From Amycolatopsis sp. QT-25 (GTDB taxonomy: Bacteria; Actinomycetota; Actinomycetes; Mycobacteriales; Pseudonocardiaceae), in assembly GCF_029369745.1 (NCBI RefSeq), contig NZ_CP120210.1, positions 5,518,001 to 5,582,000 on the forward strand: a DNA stretch of 64,000 nucleotides, written 5' to 3'. How positions within the stretch are numbered: position 1 is the first letter of the stretch; each line of letters begins with the position of its first letter. The notes beneath the pieces are model-generated. The model made no database searches. It worked only from the letters and a program-made list of their open reading frames with translations, and had not been told where the DNA came from. Made by a program: the position numbers and the translations under genes. Below, in pieces: positions 32,165-42,064 of this stretch.

Positions 32165-33514
32165 CTAGGCGGGCAAGAGGCGCGTCACCAGCCGCGTCAG
32201 CTGATGCACGTTCCGGCACTCGTGCATCTCGACGACCTCCGCGTACGCGTGCGCCTCGGAATCCCCGGTGGACCACAACGCCGTCCGCTCGGGGTTGAGC
32301 CAGTACGTATGCCTCGCCGCGGCGGCGATCCCGCGCACCGCCGCCAGGTTCGGGTCCCCGCCGTTGGTCCTGGCGTCCCCGAGGATGAGCACGGATGTCT
32401 TGGGCCCCACGGCGGCCGAGTACCGCTCGGCGAACTCGCCGAGCGCGTGGCCGTAATCGCTGTGCCCGTCCCAGCGGGTCAATTCCGCGTCGGCGAGGAT
32501 GCGGGCGCCGAGGTCTTCCGGATCGGCGGCGCCGGTGTCGACGAGATGGGTGATCTCGTCGCACGCGTCGATGAACGCGAACACGCGCACCTTGCCGAAC
32601 TGATCACGCAAGGCCTGCACCAGCAGCATGGTGAAGTTCGCGAAACCGGCCACCGAGCCCGACATGTCGCACAGCAGCACGATTTCCGGTCTTCCCGGGC
32701 GGTGCCGCCGGTACGACGGCCGCATCGGGACACCTCCGGTGGACAGCGAGCGCCGCAGTGTCCGGCGCAGGTCGATCTGCCCGCGCGCGTGCCGCCGTCG
32801 CCGGGCGGCCAGCCGGGTGGCGAGCTTGCGGGACAGCGGTTGCACGACTCGGCGCAGCTCGGCGAGTTGCGCGCGGCTGGCGAGCAGGAAGTCGACGCGG
32901 TCGGCCGCGGGCGGGACGGCATGCCGCGAAACCCGTTCCCTGCCCCGGATTTCCGCCACCCGGCGGCGTGCTTCGGTGCGGACGAGTCCGCGGAAGCCTT
33001 CCACCCGGCGGCGGACGTCGTCGCGGTCCAGTCTGTCGGTGAAATCGTTCGAAGCCCCCGCACGGATCGCTTCGAGCACGCGCACCACGAGGGTCTGCGG
33101 CTGGAGCCGTTCCAGGGTCTGGTGCGCCGACCAGCCGCCGGTGCCCGCCGTGCCGCCGTACTCCCCCAGCATGTCGACGGCGAGCCCGGCCAACTGTGTC
33201 AGTTCCGTCCGGTCGTTCGCGGTAAGCGCGGCGGCGAGCCGATCCCTCAGCGCCGCCAGGTCTTCGACGGGCTCCTGCGAGGGCGCGCCGACACCGAGCG
33301 GGAAGTAGATGTCGAACGTCGCGTCGAACACCGCGCGCTGACCGCCGCGCCGGACCAGCGCCGCCGCGAGCCCTTCCCGCAGCTGCTCACGGGAGGCCAG
33401 GCCCAGCACCTCGAGTGCCGCGGCGGCGTCGACCGTCTCGCTGGGACCCGCCGGGATCCCGTGCTCCCGCAACGCTTCCACGAACTCGACGAGCCTGCCC
33501 GGCACGCCGCTCAC
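32165..33514 (-). CDS. VWA-domain protein, CoxE-like
   Basis: 449 residues. The N-terminal half is helical and Arg-rich (RRRRHARGQIDLRRTLRRSL). The C-terminal half is a von Willebrand A domain with a complete MIDAS: DMSGS (about residue 285), then TRWDGHSDYGHALGEF and ILGDARTNGGDP. Such proteins work with MoxR-type AAA ATPases as chaperones that insert metals or mature enzymes (CoxD/CoxE, CbbQ/CbbO are known pairs). The MoxR gene lies upstream and overlaps it by 4 bases. No CO dehydrogenase or RuBisCO gene is near, so the client is unknown. Confidence 0.9.
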   Translation of the reverse strand: MSGVPGRLVEFVEALREHGIPAGPSETVDAAAALEVLGLASREQLREGLAAALVRRGGQRAVFDATFDIYFPLGVGAPSQEPVEDLAALRDRLAAALTANDRTELTQLAGLAVDMLGEYGGTAGTGGWSAHQTLERLQPQTLVVRVLEAIRAGASNDFTDRLDRDDVRRRVEGFRGLVRTEARRRVAEIRGRERVSRHAVPPAADRVDFLLASRAQLAELRRVVQPLSRKLATRLAARRRRHARGQIDLRRTLRRSLSTGGVPMRPSYRRHRPGRPEIVLLCDMSGSVAGFANFTMLLVQALRDQFGKVRVFAFIDACDEITHLVDTGAADPEDLGARILADAELTRWDGHSDYGHALGEFAERYSAAVGPKTSVLILGDARTNGGDPNLAAVRGIAAAARHTYWLNPERTALWSTGDSEAHAYAEVVEMHECRNVHQLTRLVTRLLPA

Positions 33515-34392
33515 GAGTCGAGGACCTTGCCGAGTTCCAGCCGCGCGCCCGCCTTCACGACGTCTTCCTGGTGTTTGAGGATGACGCCGAGACTCGCGCG
33601 AACGACGTCCTCGCCGAGGCTGTCCGCGCCGAGCGCCAGCAGGGTGCGGGCCCAGTCGATGGTCTCCGCGACCGACGGTGCCTTCCGCAGTTCCATCGCC
33701 CGCAGGGCGGTGATCACCTTGACCACGGACGCGGCGAGCGCGTCGTCGACGCCCGGCACCTTGAGCCGCACGATGCGCTGTTCCAGTGCCGCGTCGGGGA
33801 AATCGATGTGCAGGAACAGGCAGCGCCGTCGCAGCGCCTCGGAAAGTTCGCGCGTCGCGTTGGAGGTCAGCACCACGAACGGTGGGCGCCCGGCGGTGAT
33901 CGTGCCGAGTTCCGGGACGGTGATCTGGAAGTCGCCGAGAACCTCCAGCAGCAGCCCTTCGATCTCGGCGTCGGCCTTGTCGGTCTCGTCGATGAGCAGG
34001 ACGGTCGGCTCGTCACCCTTGATGGCCGTCAGCAGCGGCCTGGCCAGCAGGAACTCTTCACCGAAGATGTCGTTGCGGGCTTCGTCCCACGTCTCGTCCT
34101 TGCCGGCGGTGATCCGGAGAAGCTGCTTCGCGTGGTTCCACTCGTACAGCGCTCGCGACTCGTCCACACCTTCGTAGCACTGCAACCGCACGAGGCGGGA
34201 GCCGCTCGCCTGCGCGACCGCCTTCGCCAGTTCGGTCTTGCCGACGCCCGCGGGGCCCTCGACCAGCAACGGCTTGCCGAGGGCGTCCGCGAGGAACACC
34301 GTGGTGGCGACGGCCGCGGAGGCCAGGTAGCCGGTGTCGGCGAGCTTCGCCGTCACGTCTTCGACGGAGGTGAAGTATCCGGTCCCAGCCAC
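33511..34392 (-). CDS. MoxR-family AAA+ ATPase
   Basis: 293 residues. Walker A GPAGVGKTELAKAVA (about residue 46), Walker B VLLIDETDKADAEIEGLLLEVL, sensor 1 VVLTSNATRELSEALRRRC, and the terminal lid helices. The short length and the sensor-1 ALRRRCLFLHIDFP place it with CoxD/CbbQ-like MoxR ATPases. It starts 21 bases upstream of nothing else on its strand and overlaps the VWA gene, so the two make one unit likely acting as a metallochaperone machine. Confidence 0.93.
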   Translation of the reverse strand: MAGTGYFTSVEDVTAKLADTGYLASAAVATTVFLADALGKPLLVEGPAGVGKTELAKAVAQASGSRLVRLQCYEGVDESRALYEWNHAKQLLRITAGKDETWDEARNDIFGEEFLLARPLLTAIKGDEPTVLLIDETDKADAEIEGLLLEVLGDFQITVPELGTITAGRPPFVVLTSNATRELSEALRRRCLFLHIDFPDAALEQRIVRLKVPGVDDALAASVVKVITALRAMELRKAPSVAETIDWARTLLALGADSLGEDVVRASLGVILKHQEDVVKAGARLELGKVLDS

Positions 34393-34413
34393 GCGGCCTC
34401 CCAGCTCGATCGC

Positions 34414-35859
34414 CTACCCGGCCGACTCTACGTCGCGGATCCGCTCGGGCAGCAGGAATCCGACCGCGAACGTGAGCATCACCATCACCGCGACCACCCA
34501 GAACGTCCGCTGGGCGGCGTCGGTCGGGTCGGCGGTCCCGGCGTCGAAGAACACCGTGCCCAGCAACGCCATCCCCAGCGCGCCGCCGACCTGCTGGAGC
34601 GACGTCAGCGCACCCGACGCCGACCCGGCCTCCGACGGCTCCACTCCGGACAGCGCGATCTCGAAGTACGGCCCCATGATCAGCCCGGAGCCGATCCCGA
34701 CCACCAGCAACGCGGGGGCGAGCAGCCACGGACCGGTTTCCGGGCCGAGGAGCAGCAGCAACGCGACCACGCCCGCGGCCATGATCAGCGCGCCGGTGTG
34801 CAGCACCTTGCGGCCGTGCTTGCGCACCACCTGCACCAGGCCCATCCCGACGATCATCCCCAGCGACATCGGCACGCCGGTCAGTCCGGCCTCGAGCGGC
34901 GAGAAACCGAGCCCGAGCTGCAGGTACAACGTGAAGACGAGACCGAAGCCGGAGAACGCCGCGAAGTAGATCGTCCCGGTCGCCATCCCGGCGAGGAAGC
35001 TGCGCTTGCGGAACAGGCCGGGCTCCACCAGCGGGTCGCCACCGCGACCGCTCTTGCGCTTCTCGAACCAGGCGAAGACGCCGAAGACCACGACCGCGGC
35101 GGCCATCATCGCGAACGTCCACAGCGGCCAGCCGTACTCGCGGCCCTGCACCAGCGGGAAGACGATCAGCAGCGCGCCGGTCGTGGCGAGCAACGCGCCG
35201 GGGATGTCGAGTTTGAGCGAGGCGCCCGGCCGGCCGGCGGGCAGGAACTTCACCGCGGCCAGCACGGCCAGCGCGCCGATCGGGAGGTTGATCAGGAAGA
35301 TCATCCGCCAGCCGGTGCCGAAGAGGTCGGCGTCGACCAGCCAGCCCGCGAGGATCGGGCCGCCGACCGCGGCGAGCCCCATCACCGGGCCGAACATGCC
35401 GAACGCGGACTGGAGCTCTTTCCCGGTGAACATCTCCTTCATCATGCCGAGGCCCTGCGGGATCATCGCGGCACCGAACAGGCCCTGCACCACCCTGGCG
35501 GCGATGATCGTCTCGGGGCTCACCGCGATCGCGCAGAGCAACGAGCCGGCGACGAAGCCGGCCGCGCCGATCAGGAACATGCGCTTGCGGCCGAAGATGT
35601 CACCGAGCCGTCCACCGGTGAGCAGGCCGGACACCATCGCGAGGGTGTAGGCGACACCGAGCCACTGGATCATCGCCGTGCCACCGCCGAGCGAGGCCCG
35701 CATGACCGGTCCGGCGATGCTCGTGACCGTCATGTCGAGCAGTTCCATCACCGAGCCGGTCATGATCACGAACAGCGCGGGCCAGCGCCAGCGGTACGGC
35801 TTGTCCGAGAGGGTGTCTTCCGAGGTCACGCCGCTCGGGGTGTCCAGTGTCATCGTCAT
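34414..35859 (-). CDS. MFS multidrug exporter, DHA2 (14-helix) type
   Basis: 481 residues from ATG 35859. About fourteen hydrophobic helices are present. Motif D1-like LLDMTVTSIAGPVMRASLGG (helix 1), motif A GGRLGDIFGRKRMFLIGA, motif C region GPVMGLAAVGGPILAGWLVD with WRMIFLINLPIG, and late SGALTSLQQVGGALGMALLG mark the EmrB/QacA subfamily. It should export drugs or secondary metabolites by proton antiport. It is divergent from the WYL regulator with a 62-base spacer holding an inverted repeat, so it is probably controlled by that regulator. Confidence 0.93.
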   Translation of the reverse strand: MTMTLDTPSGVTSEDTLSDKPYRWRWPALFVIMTGSVMELLDMTVTSIAGPVMRASLGGGTAMIQWLGVAYTLAMVSGLLTGGRLGDIFGRKRMFLIGAAGFVAGSLLCAIAVSPETIIAARVVQGLFGAAMIPQGLGMMKEMFTGKELQSAFGMFGPVMGLAAVGGPILAGWLVDADLFGTGWRMIFLINLPIGALAVLAAVKFLPAGRPGASLKLDIPGALLATTGALLIVFPLVQGREYGWPLWTFAMMAAAVVVFGVFAWFEKRKSGRGGDPLVEPGLFRKRSFLAGMATGTIYFAAFSGFGLVFTLYLQLGLGFSPLEAGLTGVPMSLGMIVGMGLVQVVRKHGRKVLHTGALIMAAGVVALLLLLGPETGPWLLAPALLVVGIGSGLIMGPYFEIALSGVEPSEAGSASGALTSLQQVGGALGMALLGTVFFDAGTADPTDAAQRTFWVVAVMVMLTFAVGFLLPERIRDVESAG

Positions 35860-35878
35860 GGGAACAACGCTAAAGTCA

Positions 35879-35903
35879 ATTCCGGCCACTTTTTGACCGG
35901 AAT
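35879..35903. promoter_or_regulatory. Inverted repeat between MFS exporter and WYL regulator
   Basis: ATTCCGG (35879-35885) and CCGGAAT (35897-35903) are separated by 11 bases in the divergent spacer. The position, covering both promoters, fits an operator for the WYL regulator. Confidence 0.5.
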
Positions 35904-35921
35904 CGGAGCGAACCTGGATTC

Positions 35922-36902
35922 ATGGCGAATACGAGCGCGCGGATGCTGCGGCTGCTGTCCCTGCTGCAGACGCATCGCTTCTGGTCGGGGACCGAACTGA
36001 GCGACAAGCTCGAAGTGAGCGAGCGGACCCTGCGGCGCGACGTCGAACGGCTGCGCGAGCTGGGCTATCCGGTCAACGCGAGCCGCGGCGTCGCGGGCGG
36101 CTACCAGCTGCGATCGGGCACGGTCATGCCGCCGCTGCTGCTGGACGACGAGGAGGCCGTGGCGATCGCGGTCGGCCTGCGGACGGCGGCGGGCGGTTCG
36201 GTCGAGGGCATCGAGGAGACCTCGGTCCGGGCGCTGACGAAGGTCGTCCAGGTGATGCCGCCTCGGCTGCGCAGGCGTGTCGACGCGCTCCAGGCGTACA
36301 CGACGCCGGCCGCCGTCACGGGCCCTCGCGTCAGCGCGGCCAGCCTGACGGTGATCGCGCAGGCGTGCCGCGACGACGAGCGGTTGAAGTTCGACTACGC
36401 GGCACGCGGTGGCGAGGAGTCCGCCCGGCTGGTCGAGCCGCACCGGCTCGTCTCACTCGGACGGCGCTGGTACCTGGTGGCGTGGGACCTCGACCGGGTG
36501 GACTGGCGCACTTTCCGCGTCGACCGGCTCACCGATCCGCGCCCCACCGGCGCCCGCTACCGGCCACGGGAGATTCCCGGCGGAGACGCGGTCGAGTTCG
36601 TCGAAACCCAGCTCAAGGCCAGGCCGACCACGCACGAACTGGTGGTCCGGGTCGAGGCGCCGAAGGCGCGGGTCGAGGCGGCCGTGCGGTACCTCGGCGG
36701 CGCGCTCGTGGCGCTCGACGAGACCTCGTGCCGTCTGACGATGAACGTCGACACCTTCGACTGGCCCGTTCTCATCCTCGCCGCCATCGGGGCGCCCTTC
36801 GAGGTCGAGCGCCCTTCGGCGTTCAAAGATCACTTGGGCGCGGTCGCCACCCTCTTCTCCCGCGCCGCCGGCGGCGATGACGAAAGTGGCGGTGAAGGGT
36901 GA
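35922..36902 (+). CDS. HTH_11/WYL-domain transcriptional regulator
   Basis: 326 residues. Winged helix at 1-60: RMLRLLSLLQTHRFWSGTELSDKLEVSERTLRRDVERLRELGYPV. The WYL domain (about 140-200) contains LVEPHRLVSLGRRWYLVAWDLDRVDWRTFRVDRL, with the WYL triplet read as WYLVAWD. A C-terminal WCX domain follows (VETQLKARPTTHELVVRVEAP). WYL proteins sense nucleotides or other ligands and control divergent genes; here the likely target is the MFS exporter. The last codons lie inside a 16-bp-armed hairpin. Confidence 0.92.
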   Translation: MANTSARMLRLLSLLQTHRFWSGTELSDKLEVSERTLRRDVERLRELGYPVNASRGVAGGYQLRSGTVMPPLLLDDEEAVAIAVGLRTAAGGSVEGIEETSVRALTKVVQVMPPRLRRRVDALQAYTTPAAVTGPRVSAASLTVIAQACRDDERLKFDYAARGGEESARLVEPHRLVSLGRRWYLVAWDLDRVDWRTFRVDRLTDPRPTGARYRPREIPGGDAVEFVETQLKARPTTHELVVRVEAPKARVEAAVRYLGGALVALDETSCRLTMNVDTFDWPVLILAAIGAPFEVERPSAFKDHLGAVATLFSRAAGGDDESGGEG

Positions 36903-36919
36903 GCACCCTTCACCGCCAC
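36886..36919 (+). terminator. Perfect 16-bp hairpin overlapping the WYL stop codon
   Basis: GTGGCGGTGAAGGGTG (36886-36901) and its exact complement (36904-36919) are separated by two bases. The left arm encodes the last WYL residues (SGGEG) and most of the stop. No T-run follows. It separates this gene from the convergent secreted-peptide gene. Confidence 0.55.
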
Positions 36920-36967
36920 CGGTGATCGACAAAGCCCTGTCCGGACGCGCCGTGGTGGCGCGTCAGG

Positions 36968-37276
36968 TCAGCAGAGTCCCGTGTACCAGGCGTTGTCGGC
37001 GTTGTAGCCGAGCTTGGTGATGCCCGGCGTGACGCAGAGGTCCTCGTCGCCGCCGACGTTGTAGGTGACGTGGATGGTGATGTTGGTCTGGCCGCAGTGG
37101 TTGTAGTAGCTCAGCAGGCCCTGCTCGTAGTAGCCGCACACGGCCATGGTCCCCAGGTCACCCTGGGGAGTGGCCTCCGCGGCGGACGCGGTCGTGGCGG
37201 CACCGAACATGAGCGCACCCGCCGAGGCGGCGACCGACGCGGCGACGGCGGCCCTGGTGGCGATCTGCTTCAACAT
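36968..37276 (-). CDS. Secreted cysteine-containing small protein (DUF6355-like)
   Basis: 102 residues from ATG 37276 (GGAGGGA 6 bases upstream). A typical Sec signal peptide: basic start MLKQIATR, hydrophobic AAVAASVAASAGALMFGA, and cleavage near ASA-AEA (about residue 32). The mature part of about 70 residues has four Cys in VCGYYEQGLLSYYNHCGQ, EDLCVTPG and TGLC, giving two likely disulfides. The CGYYE...YYNHC pattern resembles DUF6355 proteins of actinobacteria, annotated elsewhere as linked to natural products on thin evidence. It lies alone; the 191-base spacer upstream separates it from an ArsR-like regulator on the same strand. Confidence 0.75.
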   Translation of the reverse strand: MLKQIATRAAVAASVAASAGALMFGAATTASAAEATPQGDLGTMAVCGYYEQGLLSYYNHCGQTNITIHVTYNVGGDEDLCVTPGITKLGYNADNAWYTGLC

Positions 37277-37467
37277 GACTGTTCCCTCCAGATTGGTTTT
37301 CCCGAGTCCGAGCAATTCCGGAAAGGTCCTTTCCCAATGGGCGGAGCGGGGACTATTCCGCTCATCCGGAAGGGGGTCGGTATTTCGCGAGTTCCGGTCG
37401 GACCTCTCAAAACTTATGAATTCGGCCCGCGAGTGACAAGCCCTTTCACGGCTGCCTGAAACCGTGA

Positions 37468-38445
37468 TCACGGCCGGAGCAACGCGGAACCTCTTTGCGA
37501 GATCCGGTGCACCGCGGCACCGTTCGTCCGCGCCGTTTGCACCAGGCCGGCGTTGCGCAGCACGGTCGTGTGCTGGCTGGCGCCCGCGAGGGAGATGCCC
37601 AGCAGGTTGGCGAGATCCGTGGTGTTGACCTGCGGCAGATCGGCGATCGTCCGCAGCACGGTCGCCCTGGTCCGGCCGAGCAGGGCGGTCAGCGAGCGGG
37701 CACGGACGGCCTCGTCGTCCGCGCTCTCCGCCCACCATGGCGACCGCTCGACCGGGTAGACGAGCATGGGTGTGGCCGTGTCGTCGGAGAGCGTGGTGAT
37801 CGGGCTGCCCCAGCAGAAGAACGACGGCACCAAGACGAGACCACGGCCGTCGAGGTACAGATCCTGTTCGACCGGGTAGTCGACCTCGAGCACGGGTGGC
37901 CGCCACCGGACGGCGGGGTGCAGCCCGGCCAGCACGGCCTCGAAGCCGATGGAGGTGACGACGTCCGCCCTGCTCCGCCGGTCCAGCTCGACGTGGTGGC
38001 GGATACCCGACCAGAACGGCTCGATCGCCTCGCGGTGGTAGACCCGCAACGCGGTGGCCACTCGTCTCAGCGACTCCACCTCGCCGTCGGCGATCTCGGC
38101 CACCCAGGTGGGCAGCGCCCGGTGCCGGGCGAGCTCGGCGATATCGGACTTCAGCCTGGCCCTCGTGGTGCCGAGGAGCAGGTCGAGACCGGTCTCCAGA
38201 TCGGGGACGGCGCCGGACGGGGTGAGGAAGTCCGGCGAGTAACCGGTGGGTCTGGCCAGGGCGGTGAGCAGTCCCGTGGCCGACGGCAGCCGCGGCCGCA
38301 GCTTCCGCCGCCAGCCACCGAAGACGGGCTGGTCCTGTCTGGTCTGGACCAGGTGCAGACTCAGCAGGATCTCCCACATCCGATGCGGTTCGGCCAGTAG
38401 CCGGACCCGGAGCAGATCTTCCGTGGAAAAGTATATGCGCAGCAT
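37468..38445 (-). CDS. Winged-helix regulator with DUF5937-like sensor domain
   Basis: 325 residues. The N-terminal 230 residues (start MLRIYFSTEDLLRVRLLAEPHRMWEILLSLHL) form the conserved domain of actinobacterial regulators of the DUF5937 type. The C-terminal 80 residues form an ArsR-like winged helix: LGRTRATVLRTIADLPQVNTTDLANLLGISLAGASQHTTVLRNAGLVQTARTNGAAVHRISQRG. Inverted domain order (HTH at the end) is usual for this family. Ligand and targets are unknown; the downstream secreted-peptide gene is a candidate. Confidence 0.83.
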   Translation of the reverse strand: MLRIYFSTEDLLRVRLLAEPHRMWEILLSLHLVQTRQDQPVFGGWRRKLRPRLPSATGLLTALARPTGYSPDFLTPSGAVPDLETGLDLLLGTTRARLKSDIAELARHRALPTWVAEIADGEVESLRRVATALRVYHREAIEPFWSGIRHHVELDRRSRADVVTSIGFEAVLAGLHPAVRWRPPVLEVDYPVEQDLYLDGRGLVLVPSFFCWGSPITTLSDDTATPMLVYPVERSPWWAESADDEAVRARSLTALLGRTRATVLRTIADLPQVNTTDLANLLGISLAGASQHTTVLRNAGLVQTARTNGAAVHRISQRGSALLRP

Positions 38446-38657
38446 TAATGGAACCCCCAGTTCGTTCCCTTACCCTCGCAGGATAGCTCCTTTTCCTCGC
38501 CCGGCCACCCACCCATTCCGGTATTGAGCCGTCATTTCGAGCCGGTTCGAACTGACGGTTCGGTTGGCCTCCCGCCCCACCGGGAATACGCATCCGAGAC
38601 GCCGAGAAGTGAGATGTCACATTCGACGGCGCGCTTCCGGGGGCTAGCATCGGGCCG

Positions 38658-39692
<1,035 letters not shown>

Positions 39693-39741
39693 CACCCGGA
39701 ATCGCGTTGCCCCACCCGGGCGGGGAGCCGAGACTGCGGAC

Positions 39742-40488
39742 ATGACTTTCGAAGAGCTGCTCGCCGAAGGAGAGGCCGTCCCGGTCGAAGGCTGGGACTT
39801 CTCGTGGTTCGAGGGCCGGGCCACCGAGGAACGGCCGCCGTGGCGCTACTCGCGGCTGCTCGGGGAGCGGATGGCGGCCGCCGCCGCCGGGCTGGACCTG
39901 CAGACCGGCGGCGGCGAGGTGCTCGCGGGCATCCCGCAACCGCCGCCGGTCCTCGTCGCCACCGAAGGCTGGCCGCCGAACGTCGAGATCGCCAGGAAGA
40001 CCCTCGCGCCCCTGGGCGGGGAAGTGGTCGAGGCCGAGTACGACGCGCCTTTGCCTTTCCCGGACGAATCCTTCGATCTGGTGAGCAGCCGTCATCCGAT
40101 CGGGAACCCGTGGCGGGAGATCGCCCGAGTCCTGCGCCCGGGCGGGACCTTCCTGTCGCAGCAGATCGGCGCCGGCACCGTGCGGGAGCTCAAGGAGTTC
40201 TTCCTCGGTCCGCAGGACTACGGCGACTGGACGCCCGACGTGCTGCGCGTCGAAGCGGAAGCCGTCGGGCTGCGGGTCGAGCGGCTCGAACCGGCGAAAC
40301 CGCGGATGGAGTTCTTCGACCTCGCCGCGGTGGTGCACTTCCTGCGGAAGGTGATCTGGATCGTGCCGGGCTTCGAGGTGGGGACGTACCGCGACAAGCT
40401 CGTGGAACTGCACCGGATCATCGAGACCGACGGGAAGTTCGTCGCGCATTCGCGGCGGGTGCTCGTGGAGGCCGTCAAACCTTCGTGA
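39742..40488 (+). CDS. Class I SAM-dependent methyltransferase
   Basis: 248 residues. SAM-binding motif I is LDLQTGGGEVLAG, motif II-like VVEAEYDAPLPFPDESFDLVSSRHPI, and post-motif VLRPGGTFLSQQIG, all in the Methyltransf_11 order. The C-terminal part (FFDLAAVVHFLRKVIWIVPGF) is the substrate side. The gene overlaps the convergent aldo/keto reductase by 14 bases. The substrate is unknown. Confidence 0.88.
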   Translation: MTFEELLAEGEAVPVEGWDFSWFEGRATEERPPWRYSRLLGERMAAAAAGLDLQTGGGEVLAGIPQPPPVLVATEGWPPNVEIARKTLAPLGGEVVEAEYDAPLPFPDESFDLVSSRHPIGNPWREIARVLRPGGTFLSQQIGAGTVRELKEFFLGPQDYGDWTPDVLRVEAEAVGLRVERLEPAKPRMEFFDLAAVVHFLRKVIWIVPGFEVGTYRDKLVELHRIIETDGKFVAHSRRVLVEAVKPS

Positions 40489-41290
40489 GCCGCTCCAGCT
40501 GCTCCCCGCTCAACTCGACCTTCGCCGCGGCGAAGTTCTCTTCCAGGTGCGCGATGCTCGCCGTCCCCGGGATTGGCAGGATCACCGGCGACCGGGCGAG
40601 CAGCCACGCGAGCCCGACCTGCGCCGTGGTCACCCCCAGCTCCGCGGCGACGGCGGTGAGCCCGGAACCCGCCTCGGACGCGGCGCCGAGCACCGGACGC
40701 CAAGGCAGGAAAGCGATCCCGGCCGCGTCGCAGGCGTCCAGCACCGCTTCGTGCGAACGGTCCAAGAGGCTGTAGCGGTTCTGCACGCTCGCGATGTCCA
40801 CGATCTCCCGTGCCCGCGCGAGTTCGTCCACGGTGACCTCGGACAGCCCGATCCGGCCGATCTTGCCCTCGTCCCGCAGGTCCCGCAGCGCGCCGAGCTG
40901 ATCGGCCAGCGGGGTCTCCGGGTCGAGGCGGTGCAGTTGCAGCAGCTCGATCCGTTCGACACGCAGCCGTCGCAGCCCCTCGTCGACCTGCGTCCGCAGC
41001 GATTCCGGCCGTGCGTCGTACTTCCCGTCGTCCCCGGCCCGCACGACACCGACCTTCGTGGTGACCACCAGGTCGTCCGGGTACGGGTACAGCGCTTCCG
41101 CGAGCAGTTCCTCGTTGGCTCCCCAGCCGTACAGGTGCGCGGTGTCGATCAGCGTGATGCCGAGCTCCACGGCCCTGCGCGCCAAGGCGATGGACGCCTC
41201 ACGCGCGGGACCGGCTTCGGTCGGCAGGCGCATGGCGCCGAAACCGAGGCGGTGCACGGTCAAATCCCCGCCGATGGCGAATTCGTTCAT
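40475..41290 (-). CDS. Aldo/keto reductase
   Basis: 271 residues. Start MNEFAIGGDLTVHRLGFGAMRLP; catalytic Asp/Tyr in ITLIDTAHLYGWGANEELLAEAL, Lys in LVVTTKVGVV, His in IELLQLHRLDPETPL, and the cofactor loop SPVILPIPGTASIAHLEENFAA. It is shorter than the YghZ-type enzyme nearby and belongs to a different subgroup (similar to YdbC-type reductases). The two are about 18% of the window apart in function and probably not recent duplicates. It is probably a stand-alone gene. Confidence 0.93.
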   Translation of the reverse strand: MNEFAIGGDLTVHRLGFGAMRLPTEAGPAREASIALARRAVELGITLIDTAHLYGWGANEELLAEALYPYPDDLVVTTKVGVVRAGDDGKYDARPESLRTQVDEGLRRLRVERIELLQLHRLDPETPLADQLGALRDLRDEGKIGRIGLSEVTVDELARAREIVDIASVQNRYSLLDRSHEAVLDACDAAGIAFLPWRPVLGAASEAGSGLTAVAAELGVTTAQVGLAWLLARSPVILPIPGTASIAHLEENFAAAKVELSGEQLERLTKV

Positions 41291-41371
41291 ACGGGAAACC
41301 TAGCGCAGCGGATCCCCCGGCGAGGGCGAACGCGAGGTGTCCGGGACCATGTGCGGCGCGCGACGCAACGC

Positions 41372-41436
41372 CGCAATTCGTCACCTGGTTGCGGTAGTCG
41401 GCAGCGCGAACTACCGCAACCAGATGACGAATTGCG
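41372..41436. terminator. Long hairpin, family CGCAATTCGTCACCT (copy 2)
   Basis: Arms of 27 bases at 41372-41398 and 41410-41436 pair with one mismatch around an 11-base loop. They share CGCAATTCGTCACCT with the 31.2 kb copy. The right arm abuts the stop codon of the ECF sigma gene, so the hairpin sits between that gene and the next on the same strand. Confidence 0.65.
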
Positions 41437-42006
41437 TCAGATGGAGTCGCGCTCCCGGCCCGCTTCGAGCAGGTCTTCGCGGGCGCGGGCGATACGCGAG
41501 CGCACGGTGCCGACCGGGCAACCGCAGATCTCGGCCGCCTCGGCGTAGGAAAGCCCCAGCACCTGGGTGAGGACGAGGACCTCGCGCCGCTCCGGGTCGA
41601 GCCCGTCGAGCAGCATCCGCAGCTCCACCAGGTCTTCGAACCCCGCGACGCTCTCCGCCTGTCGAGCGCCGCGACGCTCGACGGTGGCCTCCCAGTCGAC
41701 ATCGGCGAGCTTCGGACGCGCCGAAGCCGCCCGGATGCGGTCGACGACCACCCGCCGCGCGATCGACAGGAGCCAGGTCCGCGAGGAGGACCGGCCGGCG
41801 AACCGGCGCAGGCTGCCGAACGCGCGCAGGTACGTCTCCTGGGTGAGATCGTCGGCGGCACCGACGTCGGCGAGGTGCGCCACGAAGCGCCAGACGTCCG
41901 CCTGGGTGGCACGCACCCAGTCTTCGAGGGCCCGCCGGTCACCGCGGGCGGCGGCGAGGGCGAGCGCGGTCACCCGCTCGTCGTCGTGGTTGCGCGGCCC
42001 GGCCAT
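41437..42006 (-). CDS. ECF RNA polymerase sigma factor
   Basis: 189 residues from ATG 42006. Sigma-2: ATQADVWRFVAHLADVGAADDLTQETYLRAFGSLRRFAGRSSSRTWLLSIARRVVVDRIR. Sigma-4: LDPERREVLVLTQVLGLSYAEAAEICGCPVGTVRSRIARARED, both complete. It resembles the SigC-like group of mycobacteria by these motifs. The anti-sigma gene lies divergently (58 bases between starts) rather than downstream, and the spacer contains GGGAAC-N17-CGAC, an ECF-type promoter toward the anti-sigma gene, suggesting feedback control. Confidence 0.9.
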   Translation of the reverse strand: MAGPRNHDDERVTALALAAARGDRRALEDWVRATQADVWRFVAHLADVGAADDLTQETYLRAFGSLRRFAGRSSSRTWLLSIARRVVVDRIRAASARPKLADVDWEATVERRGARQAESVAGFEDLVELRMLLDGLDPERREVLVLTQVLGLSYAEAAEICGCPVGTVRSRIARAREDLLEAGRERDSI

Positions 42007-42064
42007 ACGAGAAACGTAGCAGCGTCCCGGGAACCGGGGCAGTCCCGCGCCCGACAAGTGAGGC

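Noticed and set aside
33415..36000. An 861-codon open frame on the + strand opposite the VWA, MoxR and MFS genes
   Set aside because: Its translation is a Arg/Asp/His-rich low-information sequence and it lies exactly antisense to three well-recognised genes; long antisense frames are expected at this GC content.
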